Shown here in pieces: positions 1-11,839 of a stretch of 64,000 nucleotides of DNA. The notes below the pieces were generated by a model. It saw only the letters and a list, made by a program, of their open reading frames with translations. It ran no database searches and was not told where the DNA came from. The position numbers and the translations under genes were made by a program. This DNA is from Malachius bipustulatus (Eukaryota > Arthropoda > Insecta > Coleoptera > Melyridae), in NCBI GenBank assembly GCA_910589415.1, contig OU342632.1, forward strand, positions 18,913,507-18,977,506. Direction: 5' to 3'. How positions within the stretch are numbered: the stretch's first letter is position 1; each line of letters begins with the position of its first letter.

Positions 1-1828
1 GGAGCTCTAAGCATCTTCTCATCGTCCGGCGCACCAGGACTGTAAATTCTTTTCCATGAAAAGTATTATCATTATTGCAATAAAATGGAATTTTAAGATT
101 TCGAAGACGAAGTCTTCCGAACTGTGAATCGTCTAACTATACCTACAACAATTTCAGTCAAGACCATTAAAACAGGAATGATAATAACATTGTTCCTCAA
201 CTCCACATTGAAGGAATATCGAGAGATAAAATGTTGCTTTCTATCAAAACTTCATCACGAACCTAATCCTTCTTGTGGCAACACAAATTACCGATAACCA
301 ACAACTCATTAGCTGGAAAATATCAGGATATCAGCTCATCGATTCCATTAATAGCTCAGCTCATGGATGCCGATCGTATACGTCAACGAAATGTTCTGTT
401 TCCAGAAAATTATGAAAACCATCTACGTGGGATTATTTATAGTGATTGCGAATAAGGTTAATGCTCTCTCCTTGATGTAACAAACCTCCATGAGTTAATT
501 AGAGGAACGATTTCCCTTTTAATTAAAATCATGCATGGTTTTATTTTATATTGAAGATCTAACTTTAGCCAACTAAAGTAAAATCTAAATCCCCAAAGAC
601 TGCAGTTTCAGGTTTTTTGCACGTTTTTTGTACGTTTTTGGCTTGGGTTCATTCTCTTCGCACCACACGCTGTTATTTTTGATATCTAAATGATAACAGT
701 TTGTCGATAAGACCTACGACGTCGTTAATGATATTGATGACTATTTACTACGCTGCAAGTCTAACTCATCCATCAGTTCTGAAGGGTTTCAAGTGCTGTG
801 AACTCAGGCGCGTTGCATAAATCGAGGAATTTAAAACAATTCTTTCAGTTTAAAAATGGCGTCTTAGCGTCGCTTCATGCATTCAGCATGTTTTTTTCAT
901 CGGAAGCTTCACCGTCAATAACTTCTGTAAACTCAGCCCACGACCTGTTAGCAATTTTTTTAAAATAACAATATTATCGTGTTTCTTGCTCTGCTGAGAC
1001 AAGCTTCCTGGTAAGTTCTTATGTAATTCATAAAAATTAAATTGTACGTTTAAGTTAGCGTTACATAAAGTGGCGCCCAACGTGGGGCATATAAATTGAG
1101 TAAGAACACGGGTTGGGAATTTTAGACGTAGAGACGTAGTAAAATAATTGATAAAGACATGTGAGAGCACCAGCAGGTAAATGTAAATGTAATTCTGAAT
1201 GAATATAATACAACAACAAAAAACACATTATTGTAAGTTCTGGTTATTTGATGAAGTGTTCAGTTCAGAAAGTAGTCTTCCCTCTGCTATTGATATTTGA
1301 GCAGACACGCAAGGAAACGACATTCGTTTCTTGTTATCATAGTGTAATGTATCATGATAATCTCGACAACTTTGTAATTGGATCTCCAGTCCTGTAAACA
1401 CTCCGACTCTTACCTCAAAAATACGCCAACTATTCATTCCCCCGACACAGACGGAACGATATAAAGCTTCGGATTAACGCTATTGTTTTCTGTCTAAACG
1501 AATTTCCACTGCTGTGCATATCACTATTATTTACTTAGGACTTGGTGACAGATTGGTCAATCAGGCTTTTATTATTCAAGCCGGCTATCTCGTAAAATCC
1601 AGGATTCTACTAAACGAGCATGGGAGCGTGTTAACTTTAAATTTGGACCTGGATAACGCAAATTGGTTGTATTATGTTAGCTATTTATACGTTACGGTCA
1701 ACGTGTCAGTTCGGTAAATAAAGAGACTTGTCAGTGGATGAATAAATACTTGTCAGCCAATGTATACCCGTACAAATTCCATTAGTGTATAAACAACACC
1801 TGACAATTTAATTGCTACTGCTAGGAGA
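1..1828. other. No recognised gene; AT-rich intergenic DNA
   Basis: I see no ORF here with recognisable protein similarity. At the left edge the + strand reads 14 codons to a stop at about 43-45, and the - strand has an acceptor-like TTTACAG followed by an open frame. Either could be the edge of a gene outside the window, but neither can be confirmed. The remaining short ORFs (for example 273-455 and 1514-1717) have no motif I can name. Confidence 0.4.
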
Positions 1829-1987
1829 ATGAATCATCACACTCTATCTGGTATGGAGGTGTGCAAAATACAAACGATTCAGCTATTGTTATACGTTCTC
1901 CTGTTTATTGTCGTTATAAATACGTTGATGACTCATGGTTCCATTAGAAGGAATCCCATTTTTGAAGAGCATCCAAACGTGTTTTAA
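1829..1987 (+). CDS. Putative small secreted peptide ORF (52 aa), unidentified
   Basis: An ATG at 1829 opens a 52-codon frame ending in TAA at 1985-1987. Residues 1-15 are polar, about 16-33 are strongly hydrophobic (IQTIQLLLYVLLFIVVI), and the frame ends in a short polar tail with a dibasic Arg-Arg pair near residue 40. This is the layout of a signal peptide followed by a small processed peptide, as in insect neuropeptide or venom-like precursors. I recognise no family. The hydrophobic stretch could also arise by chance in AT-rich DNA, and no splice or expression evidence supports it. It could equally be a first exon whose partner exons I did not find. Confidence 0.2.
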   Translation: MNHHTLSGMEVCKIQTIQLLLYVLLFIVVINTLMTHGSIRRNPIFEEHPNVF

Positions 1988-2499
1988 GATATTTCATTGA
2001 AACGACAAATTTGGGAATTGTAGCTATATGCAAGAAGACAACCAAGGATCTGTTGCTTTCGTCAATGCCAATTACTGTGAGGTCTCAATCTGATCGACTG
2101 ATCGACATAGGTTCCTTCACGGGACATCGATTCATTGCTATGCGGTGGACCGATTGCATGCACGGAAACCCGAGAAACAGACATCCATTAGCCTTGTAAA
2201 CGTCGAAGTCTGAAATATATAGCTTTTAAAGAAGTCGCGAAAGGAGCCATGCATCTAGGGAAACTAATTCTGGAATTGTCTGAACTTAATCTGGCTTACC
2301 CTATGTGGCCCTAAAGGTGCGACCACACTGGAGCAACATACACTAGCTTTAAGCAACAACAATTCATTTCAACCACAAAAATTATAGCACTTGAGTATTA
2401 TTGATTAAACGTTTATAGTTGGCGGAGAAGCACTCCTAAGAAAAGAAGAAAAACAAAGGAATACCGGTTGGATTGGTTTAGCTAGCGACGTTGCCACAC

Positions 2500-2990
2500 T
2501 TACAAAACAGCGCATTCGATCTCGCGCAGCTTTGGTATGTGACTTTCTTCAGTCACGAACCACCTGCCCTGAAAATTTCATCCACTTTGCTCCATAGGTA
2601 AGGAAGTTAGCTACAACTCGGCGACAGTGCATTCGATGTCGCGCAGCTTTGGTATGTGACTTGACTTTCTTTAGCTATGATTCACCTTCCCTGAAAGTTT
2701 CATCCACTTTGCTCCATAGGTAAGGAAGCTAGCTATAACTGGTCAACAGCGCATTTTAGCTAAATCGTGAATAACTCGGCAAGAGCGCTTTCGATCTCGC
2801 GCAGCATTGACGTGTGGCTTTCTTTAGCCACGACCCACCTTCCCTGAACAACAGCGCATTCGATCTCGCGCAGCGTTGGTATAAAACTTTCTTTAGACAC
2901 GAACCACCTTCCCTGAAAATTTCATCCACTTTGCTCCATAGGTAGGGAAGCCAGCTAAATCGTGATACACTCGGCAACAGCGCATCCGAT
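2500..2990. repeat. Diverged tandem repeat, about 120-bp unit, four to five copies
   Basis: The landmark GCATTCGATCTCGCGCAGC recurs in diverged form near 2511, 2629, 2785 and 2852, with a truncated copy near 2748. Each copy is followed by a TTTCTTTAG-CACGA-CCACCTTCCCTGAA block. Three of them continue into a TTTCATCCACTTTGCTCCAT block (about 2576, 2699 and 2921). Two units lack parts of the monomer, so spacing varies. The ORF reading 2977-2756 on - is only this repeat translated. Confidence 0.8.
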
Positions 2991-5158
2991 TAGACAAGTC
3001 CGATTAGAAATTGATAGGAGCACTATGTAAAAGCAACAGGAACAAAAAGGCATTAAAAATGATTTTTTAATTAAAAATTATTTGTATAGTAAGGCACAAT
3101 TTATAGAATCAGACTCAAATATTGCAGTTTGTCTGAAAATAACGAAAAAACGACGTTAAAACGACCTTAAAGCGACGTCATAAACAGCACGTATAAATCT
3201 GAGAAATGACAACAATAATCGCGTGATTTTTTAGTAATATGACGTCGGGAACCAAAAATTACAAAAAAAATAACGTCATTATCACGTGACTGATATCTAG
3301 GATATCAAAGGATAAAATGAAACAATTGTTTCAATGATGAGTCGTCAATATTGCTTTGAGGTAGATAGAATGCTGCGAGTTGAGACCTGTTGTATTTGAA
3401 ACAGTCGCGAAATCACAGGTACCTGTATTACCGACATTGGCGCTTACCAAGGTATCGCATTCTCAGTAGCATAAAAAGTTGAGAATGTCAAGTTAACTTC
3501 AAGAAAGTTAGTTTTCCCATGAACGTACATCAATAATAAAAAGAGGGGTTTTTAGGTACTTGTTAGCGTCACGTGAAGTGAAAGACAACGAGTGAATACG
3601 CTACCCTAGTAAGAGTCAATGTCGGTAATACAGGTACACTACAAAATTTAGATACCTACACTAAAATGTTGTGGTTCACACAAAACTTTTCGCGAATCAT
3701 CATCCCAGTATAATAAAACAGGTAGCGGCCATCAAAACCTCACAAGCACGTTGATAGCCGCACAGCCTCAAATCACATCGCGTTACCGGTGACCAGTCCG
3801 ATTAATCTAAACTGCTTCCGATCAAGACCGGATTATTCATACGGCAATTAGGCAGTTCCCTAGTATAGAGGCATCGATAGTTTGTCGAGGGAGGGAGAGA
3901 GGGTGTTGGTCAACTGCGGTAATATTTACCATAATTTTCAAACACCTGTGACGTGATTCCTTGGCTGTTAGTTAATTTTCGGACTTTATTGCAAAATAAA
4001 AAATGAAAAAAATATTGAAAATAAAAGGAAAATATTTGCCAGAGCACGTTTTCTTGATTTTAAAGCTGGCTATTCGGAATTCCAAGGAACAGATGAAATA
4101 TTCAAGAAGAAAAGTATTTAAAATTATATTACGTATACTCGCATAAAAAATTATCTTCATAAATCGTTCCCAGATGCTTTTTACGTAGCATTTATTACTT
4201 ACATAACACAAGATTACACTGATCCTAATGTCGCTTCTGCCGGGACCTGATTCTACTTTCGAATTGGAACGGTTCCAAGCGGCTATGAATTTCCCGTCGG
4301 TGTCGAACATCGATTCGGCACGAAAAAGAGGAAACCCCGAACGGTCGGCTAGAGCAGTCATTAGATGTGAATGCAACTCCGGCTACGGTTAATGGATTCG
4401 GAATGGTCTAATAGATTTATACGGCCACAAAATACAGATCTCCGAACCGTTCCTGATAAAGAGGCCTATCCAGAGATATGACTATGTCAACGCGGGGAGA
4501 TAGGTTAGTAACCACCGCGGGACCGTAACTTCTGACTTCGATGATTTTCCGTTATCTTGTCAAAGATGAATAATTAAACAAAAGTTGTGGGGGCGCCGTT
4601 AGAAAAAATATAAACGAGCAGGCCCGACTATGCCAAAATTCTACGCTAACGTGACACTCTCCCCCCACTTCATTAGAAAAAGAAAAAAGGTAAAGGGAAG
4701 TTATGAGTTGCCAGTTGACTTTTTAGAATTAATTTTTTGATTTAGCAGATGAAAGGAATAGCCCAAGATCTAAAAAGCAACAACAATCTCTTTAGACTTT
4801 TTTTGATTTGTGTCTTTTTCCCACTGTAAAAATTTTCAATAAGATTGTCCCGATCATTCAGAAGCCTTGATTCCCAGCTTTCCCAGATTCCGAACTTTAC
4901 CAGAATTAATTTAAAATATTTAAAACATCTATTTATTAAAACATGAAATATAGAAACACTTTCACGTTCAATAATTCATCTATGTTACGAACCAACTCAA
5001 AACTTGTAAGCCGGATTCTGGAGATCGGATTAATTTTCTGATTATGTCCCAAAAGGAAAGTTCGGTTCGCTCTTTACATCAAGAGTTCTTCAGTAGTTAA
5101 AAAGAAACTTCACTTACTGATGTTGCTAGAGTTCGTTCTTTTTGGGTATCTTTCCAAA
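2991..5158. other. No recognised gene
   Basis: AT-rich sequence without a supported gene. An open frame on - (4376-3972) has a GC-richer first third (about 4376-4235) that reads like protein, but I recognise no domain and the remainder is low-complexity. 3060-3300 contains several ACGTC/GACGT-rich short motifs of unknown meaning. Confidence 0.4.
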
Positions 5159-5159
5159 A

Positions 5160-5735
5160 TAAATCGCCCAATGAATGAACCTCTAGGCGAACAGCAATCG
5201 GTTGTTTCTCTATATTACTTACTTTGAGATGAAGTGAATAATTGGAGATAACGTTAGTTGTTGTGCGAGTCTTTTGAAATATTATATTACAAATATCAAA
5301 TAAAACGCCCCGCAACGTTCCATGTTGAGATCGGTCACTGCCGGAAAGAAAAACCAAAGCCACTCTATGGTTTTTGATTTCTGGCTCCAATTTTGTTAAG
5401 ATAAATTGCTAGGAGCTGTTGTATTTTTTTTTAAGATACAGGCAAGACAGAATTTAGGTAAGGTAAATTTTACAGGTTCTCTCGGTCTCGCTCCCGGGCC
5501 TGGAATCCTTTCCTCCGACGCTTTCTTGCAGATGCACGTCGTAGGTCACGCGTCCGCCCGTGGTCCTATGAGAAAGTCACATTGTCACGCCATCGCGACG
5601 TCATCGAAATCATCGACATCCACGTAAACGCTTTTTGTGCGTGCGACGCACCTTTGAGATGATGCTTTCTTTCACGGTCAAAAGGGTCCGTCAATTTGCA
5701 TGCAAAACTTTTAAGAAAAAGGTCGCTACATTATT
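5160..5735 (+). repeat. Dispersed repeat, copy A (partner at 52235-52812)
   Basis: This stretch aligns end to end, in the same orientation, with 52235-52812. Shared blocks include AGCAATCGGTTGTTTC, GTTGAGATCGGTCACT-CCGGAAAG, TTTTTAAGATACAGGC, TAGGTCACGCGTCCG-CCGTGG, CACGTA-ACGCTTTT-GTGCGTGCGACGCACC and CTTTTAAGAAAAAG. The GTGCGTGCGACGCAC block is itself a hairpin. No coding potential is evident. It could be a non-autonomous mobile element or a duplicated regulatory segment; copy B ends about 700 bp before the P450 start codon. Copy A carries an extra ~40 bp (about 5475-5525) absent from B. Confidence 0.7.
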
Positions 5736-6230
5736 TAGCGGGAGCAGTGGCTTCGGACTAGCGTGCGATCACACAGAACTAAAGTCCTTGTTTATAATAA
5801 TAATTGAATAAGTGAGAGTTCTTGAAATTTTATTTATTTGCTTTTCCATGTACCCACCTACACACTTTGTGCTTTCGGCGGTTTGAAACAGCAGGAAGAG
5901 TGTTTGAAATTGAAGGAAAGACGTTCTCTATTTGTGTTCTAGTAAACTGGAGGCGTCTTTGAGTTAGATCCTCCTCTCTAATTACCTACTTGCCGAGATA
6001 ACTTGGAGTGAAATGAGAAAACGGTTGGTTGATCGTTACTTTGAACAACGTTTAATGCTATACTGATTGCCCTTTATCCTGTAAAGAGGTGAACCTGAAA
6101 CCTATAACACATTTTGTGTGTAAACGAACTGCACTTGAGGATATAAAGCGTAAGGAAATAGTTGTTTCCATATAACAATATTATTTGAGAAAAGTAAACT
6201 AATAGTATTGTGTCTACGATTTTTATTAAA

Positions 6231-6420
6231 TCACTCTTTCTCTCTCTCTCTCTCCCTCTCTCATATGTTTCTCTCTCAGGAAGTGTACTAAAACTAAAAG
6301 TCATCTGTTTGTCGATTATCGAGTCTTGTGGAACTTCTTTGGTCTCTTCGATTTTGATTCAATCTCTCTCTCTCTCTCTATCACACACACTCATTCTCTC
6401 ATATCTCTCTCTCGTTCAGG
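6231..6420. repeat. (CT)n microsatellites
   Basis: Two imperfect CT/TC tracts at about 6233-6280 and 6362-6417 are separated by ~80 bp of ordinary sequence. Both are followed by a similar TCAGGAAGT, which suggests that a small segment containing the microsatellite was duplicated. Confidence 0.85.
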
Positions 6421-8519
6421 AAGTTGTAACGTGTTTTTACAAGACGTTTTAATCATACATACTACTAATTCCTTCAGACGGGGCTAGCGGAGGACTCACG
6501 CAAAATTATGCACAACATTAAAATAACAAACTTAAATTAAGTATTAGTAGTAACCGGTTTTTGTTGCTGCTAGCAGGCTGCTTCCTCTCTAGGCTCTAGG
6601 TCAAGCTCACCAGTATTCACGGAGCAGGTTACTCATCGTTTTATTATCGATTAACCGTAACAGATATTTTAATACGGGGCGTCGATATTGTTGATGCGGA
6701 AATACTGAATCTCCTGGTTAAGATTTAGGTACTAATAAATTGGTGGAGTAGATTTCACTGCAGCTGCAACATTACTTTCTGAAGTTTCTGTACTTACATG
6801 ACAATTTACAAGAGCAACTTTGCTGAAAAGTTGCAGAAACTTTCCATAATGAAATTTGAAAAAATAATGAAAAAGTAACATTGATGCGATGTTTTACAAT
6901 GTTCAGTTCCCAGTGACAAAAATTTGAACTCCTATCACCGGTAATAAAAAAAAATTACCCATGTGAAATCATATGTTTTGCCATAATATGGCGCTATCAC
7001 CGTAAATCGAGAGGACAAATAATAGTTTTGAAAGAAAAAAACAAACAAAATTAACCAAAAAACGTACTGTATATATCCTTCTAAATAGAGCTGCTGTAGA
7101 TTGAAACTTTCAGTAATTTCTGAGGCAATTTGTATGCAAATTTAGTTCGTGACCGCCGACGGAAAGAGTTAGATGTCGGACATTCTGAAGTAAGTTTTAG
7201 AGCTTCCGTGCATTCGGAAATCACTTTGAGACACTTTGATGGTCGGTGTACATTCTGTCACCTCGTTATACGTTTCTGGCATTTTATCACTTGCTGCAAT
7301 CTTTTCTAAAAACACTGATAAAACATCACATGAATAAAGAATCCTGAAAACTCTAATAATACTCTTCCACGGCCAACTTTAATTATTATCATTGTAGATG
7401 TTAAAATAATATCATCAATTCACAAATAAATAATTCACAATAATAGTGTCGCTTTATCGCAATAAGCGCAACAGAATTCGACGGTTATTACCGCCACCAG
7501 AGAGCCCCCAGATGACTTAATAAAGTTACTATTAATATAACGAACAAAGCCGAATAGAAATCATAAAAGTGAATTAAGCGTCGGGATGGTAATTACGGTG
7601 AATTTGTCACTCTATAGCTGCTGTAATTGCTCCTGGGCTATGAACGTGACATGTGGAATTGTGTTACGACTTCATTATGGAGAACTGCGTCAACATCAAT
7701 GTTGACAATCCCTCCCTGTACACCGGGAAATATGATTACGGAATGTTCTCCCTCATAAACGCACTTTGTATACCAAAAAGACGATCTCCTTATTCCCAGT
7801 TCTCAGCTCTTTCACCTGCTGAAATGGAAATATTGATATCGATCTGCGTTTTTATAAGTTCTAAGATCCACTTTACTTATTTATTTATTTATATAAAGTA
7901 AATATAGAGGAGGGGATCAACGTCATTGTTGTAGAGAGAATGAAGAGACCTTTCAAATGATAAATGATGCGTCACAAGCTCACCTTTCTCGTTTGAAAAT
8001 TTTGAGGTAACTTGAAGGGGCTTTAGGGTTGAAATTTATAAGGTGCAGGATGTCATTTCGAAACCAAAAAGCGACCTGTTTCGTTTTTTTTTTTCTATAA
8101 CATCTTGAAAGCCGGTACTTCCTTGTAATTGTAATTTAATAAAGAAGACATAAGGCTCCTCGGTCTGATAATTATGATGATAACGGTAGACTAGTGAGCT
8201 TAATTAAAGGCGAAACGCTGCCTTTAGTATAGTGGAGTTTCCTCGCCGACAAACCGGTCATTAGATTTTTTCAAAATTTTAGATAAATCAAACGGCAAAT
8301 ATTCTTAAAATTATCCAACTCGATTTGTAACACGATTTCCAGTTCAAATTTTGAGCCTGTCCTATAACCACCAGAGCTTAGAACCCCCAGCCTAGTTGTC
8401 GTGTCGTGACTAAAGGTCTGCACTAGGGGCAACGGCGCCGAAGAATGTCCGAATGTGAGCTCTCCGTCAAACCGTATATCACTCTTGTGTCGTGGGCATG
8501 TCTCACGCACAAAGAGATA
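6421..8519. other. No recognised gene
   Basis: AT-rich intergenic DNA. Short ORFs are present (for example 7653-7901 on + and 8510-8271 on -) without recognisable motifs. 8527-8540 contains a run of about 13 G. Confidence 0.4.
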
Positions 8520-8559
8520 TATGGAAGGGGGGGGGGGGGTGTTGACTTAACCGTCCGAA

Positions 8560-9130
8560 CTGCGTGGATGAGGCACCAGATAAAAACCTCCCCAATTTCA
8601 AGGTATTGCGCTCGCCGAAGAGATGCATGGCTGTGGGTAGCTCAGTCTTAGCGGCAAACATAACCTCGGGGCACCGAACGCACCCCGCTGTATTGAGCCT
8701 TACTCCCCGCACTCGGGCTCTGCGTGGAGCGGACCAATCTTCCCCAGCCACTCCTGGGACATCCATGGACTATTTTCTGGCGAGGAGAGCTGAAACCTCG
8801 AACTCCAGGCAACTGAAGAAGCTATGGAGATCGGTTCTAACCCGACTCCAAGAAACAGCTCGATTCCGGTAGACCAGGAGGAGAAACGAATCTCCCCTGA
8901 GAAAAAAGAAGACGAATAACCAGTTTACAAACCATCGGGAGAGACTTTCTCACACCGGAGGACCTGGATACATTAGCAACAGTCAAGATGGTCAGCTTCC
9001 TCAAACAGGCTCACCTAATGGGGTTAATGTAGCACTATAGCACTAGCACTAGCACTAGCACGACTAGATGTGATCCACAATAGACCTACGGTCGCAGTGG
9101 AGGTGTCACAATGGCCCACTCACGATTAAT
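8560..9130 (+). mobile_element. Non-LTR retrotransposon 3' end (R1/Jockey-like), truncated
   Basis: The frame 8943-9032 reads 29 codons to TAG and ends in MVSFLKQAHLMGLM, resembling the extreme C-terminus of LINE ORF2 RNase H proteins. The DNA after the stop (GGGGTTAATGTAG ... AATAGACCT-CGGTCGCAGTGGA) matches, in reverse complement, the tail of the LINE remnant at 48600-49121, so both belong to one family. The GC-rich 8560-8930 has open frames but carries frameshifts, and I cannot align it to a domain. 9037-9062 is a short (CACTAG)n tract inside the tail, possibly the variable end of the element. Confidence 0.6.
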
Positions 9131-9249
9131 CTAAATAGCAACCAGAACCATAAGTTCAATGACCCTTCAATAACAGGCTTGGATAATTGATTCTAACTCC
9201 TTGCAGTCGCTCTGGACCAAATGTTTCCCGATATAGTCATTCATTGTGT

Positions 9250-11468
9250 AGAGAATGTTCTTTGTTCGAACTCCTACAAAAGTGACCACAAGATTTGATG
9301 AAAATATGCTTCAAGTTCGAGGCAAATCGATTTTTCTCATCACAAAAGAGGTCGCAATCCAATTCGGGATTTTTCAAAGTATTTCAAACCTATGTCAACC
9401 TCTTTATCTGGTAGGAGGTTGCTCTTACCACTTTTTTTTGACCATCAGATGTTTCTGGTACCCATTGACTTCATTTTTCGAGCTCTATATAGCCTCCCTG
9501 TTAGATCTTCTGTAACCTCTTCTTATATCCTCCTGCATGCAAAAATGGTAGAGAAAGAGTAGTTTTTATCATAAATGATTCATTTACACTGTTGAAGCCC
9601 CAAGAAACCATTGTCTAGTAACCTGAAAGTTAATTTATGCAGATTTTTGTACCTAGCACATTTCAGTTTTTTGTAACTTTCAGAATTTTTTAAATTTTTA
9701 AACTGTTGCAGATTTAAAATTAGATCAACTATTTTACTTAAAAATTAAATTAGCCAAAACTCCACAGAAACTTCTGAACAGATGGTTCAAGCCCATACTT
9801 GCACCCTTGCGACGCAAGACCACGAGCAAGTTACAACATGGTCAGAGACACCGGCTGCTAAGGTATAATGTAGGCCGTTTAGGCAGCTCCTGCTAGGTAT
9901 CAGAACTTTGAGCAGCTTTAAGGGCACTTGCCTCAAGGCTCCAAGAGAACTCAACTAATGTTGGTGTTAAAACCAACGATTATGACCGCAGTTGACATGA
10001 GAGCACTTGTTGAACGCCCTGGATGGTTTATAGCGGCTGAAGCTACGATCCAGTTCATCCCAGAAATTCTCTATGGGGTTCATTTCTGGCGACAAGGCTG
10101 GCCAGATAATTTTCGTCATATCCCCCTCCAAGAAATTTCTAATTAATGGTGCAACATGAGGCCGAACATTATCTTGCCGAAGAATGAAGTTCTCGCCCAC
10201 ATTTTGTGCAAATAAAACATGTGGAACGAGCACCAAGAACACCAAGACCTGGAGGTGAAATTACCAATAAAAAAGTTCGTCCATCTGCAGTATTTCCACC
10301 CCAAACCACCAATGATGACGGAGCCGCTACCGAATGGTACCATTTTCATTACATTTTGATCCATAAATCGTTCATTTCGTCTTCTCCAAACATTTATTCA
10401 GCCATTACTGTACCAAAGTTTGAATCTTCATTCATCAGTGAATAAAACTCGTCCCCATTCTTCTGATTCCATTGAAAATGCTTTTGTAAGAGTAGTCATC
10501 CTCTTCGATGTTCTCGGGTAAGCCAAATTAGACGGTCTGGTTTTCCCTCGGGTTTTCCACAATTGAGGTTAGTCTCCTTCGAACAATGATGAGCGCAATT
10601 TCCTTTCGGGTGACGTTTCGGTGATGGATTGACTTAGCAATGGAAGTTCCCATAACTTGGAAGCAACTGGGTCCTAGAATACTTGCAGAATGTTACCTGT
10701 GTTTAGAAGATGAAGAAACAGCTCTGGGAAGAACCAGTCACTCAATTTTTGGAATGTAGGGATGGAATGAGAAAGTGATCTCTTCCCAAGAGACCTGGTT
10801 CTTAAAAAAAAAGAGAGCTTCTTAAAAAGTTGAGGCCAGCTGGAAAGGATGTAAGACGCTAAGGCGTGAGCTACAATAGACCAACTTGTCGGATGATGGA
10901 TCCATCTTCTGTCCGAGTAGTACATCTTCGCCATCTTGTTCGTCTATTAGAAAGATCGGTCTCTCTCCATCATGAAATTTCTTGATTTTGTGCCATTTAG
11001 CACATACTGCTCCATTTTGCTCCATTAGGTACATGGTTTATTCTTGCTGGTATACAAACAGCGTTACAAAGATGATGAAATGTGAGATATGAAATGTCAA
11101 CGAGGTGCCTTAACATTTTTTCATGCAAAAACTCTTTCTTTACCATTCTTTCAGGTGGAGGTAAAAAGAGGTTACAGAGGATCTAACTAGAGCTCAAAGA
11201 ATGGAGTCAAAGGGTGCCAGAGACTCCAATGAACCTCTTAATAATGTACCAGTAAAAATGTTTTGACAGCATCTAATGGTCAAAAACGAAGTGGTAAGAA
11301 CAACCTACCAACTGAAGAGGTTGCAAACACCTTGGAAACGTTTTGAACAATTCGCAATAAATGAGTGACCTTTTTTGCGACGAGAAAAATCTTTTTGCAC
11401 AAACTTGAGCAATCTTTGTATCAAATATTGTGGTCACTTTTGTAGGAGTTCGAACAAAGAACTGTTTC
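9250..11468 (-). mobile_element. Tc1/mariner-like element with long terminal inverted repeats
   Basis: The left arm (about 9250-9560) and the right arm (about 11115-11468) are inverted copies of each other. The right arm read in reverse repeats TTCTTTGTTCGAACTCCTAC, then AAGAGGTTG..., CGAGCTCTA-TTAGATC-TCTGTAACCTC and GGTA-AGAAAGAGT of the left arm. Between them lies a broken Tc1-type transposase on the - strand. Arms of ~300 bp are long for Tc1 elements, though long-TIR forms are known. The arms differ by many substitutions and small indels, so the copy is old and inactive. 10674-11034 between the transposase and the right arm has open frames I cannot assign. Confidence 0.8.
9967..10500 (-). 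pseudogene. Tc1-like DDE transposase, frameshifted remnant
   Basis: Reading on -, the order is as in Tc1 transposases. At about 10500-10415 lies a segment ending EEWGRVLFTDEDSNFG, the first catalytic Asp motif (FTDE). At about 10360-10250 lies GSVIIGGLGWKYCRWTNFF, corresponding to the VMVWG block. At about 10185-10150 lies ILRQDNVRPHVA, the second Asp in QDN-PH. At about 10100-10045 lies WPALSPEMNPIENFWDELD, the catalytic third acid in NPIEN-W. These pieces sit in different frames and are broken by stops, so no functional protein is made. The N-terminal DNA-binding part is not clearly visible. Confidence 0.85.
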
Positions 11469-11774
11469 TGCATGAAGAGTGATTGAACTTCTGGTTCTGG
11501 TGGTTAGAGGTGAGGCTCGAAATTTTGATTGAAAATCGAGCGAAGTCGGCTTTGGTACATGGTTGCAAGTGGACACTGCACACCTCGTAGTGCAGACATA
11601 CACAAACCTGACCTGGGTGCTGGAGATATTCCGGAATACTCTTGATTCATGTGAAATTTTTAGAAAATCTAGTGACTGCGTGGTTTCTCGGTGAGGGAAG
11701 TCAAAAAAAAATTACTCTACTTTTTGGTTCTTTGCAGAATGAAGTAGAAAATTTTCGCACAGCATGTGCGTGAA

Positions 11775-11836
11775 ACTGAAGACACGAACGATACCGTTTC
11801 GTTCTTGTTATGAACTCATCAGCATATCATATCAGT
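11775..11836 (-). ncRNA. Hammerhead ribozyme, type I, short stem III
   Basis: On the - strand, CTGATGA (11822-11816) is followed by stem II GTTC/GAAC (11815-11812 with 11804-11801, 7-nt loop), then GAAA (11800-11797). A minimal stem III follows (ACG/CGT closing a GTAT loop), and then the cleavage triplet GTT, with the predicted cut between 11787 and 11786. Stem I closes the fold: ATATG (11827-11823) pairs with CGTGT (11786-11782), with two G-U pairs. After an internal loop, ACTGA (11836-11832) pairs with TCAGT (11779-11775). All core nucleotides are present. Type I hammerheads with very short stem III are known from metazoan retroelements, especially Penelope-like elements. I see no element body next to it. 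GTT is a permitted but less usual cleavage triplet. Confidence 0.75.
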
Positions 11837-11839
11837 CAA

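Noticed and set aside
1..60. Exon of a gene running off the left edge
   Set aside because: Both strands allow a short open frame; without further sequence neither can be chosen.
8503..8872. Overlapping GC-rich ORFs on both strands as a host gene
   Set aside because: They adjoin a LINE 3' end, have no recognisable domain, and the high GC alone explains the open frames.
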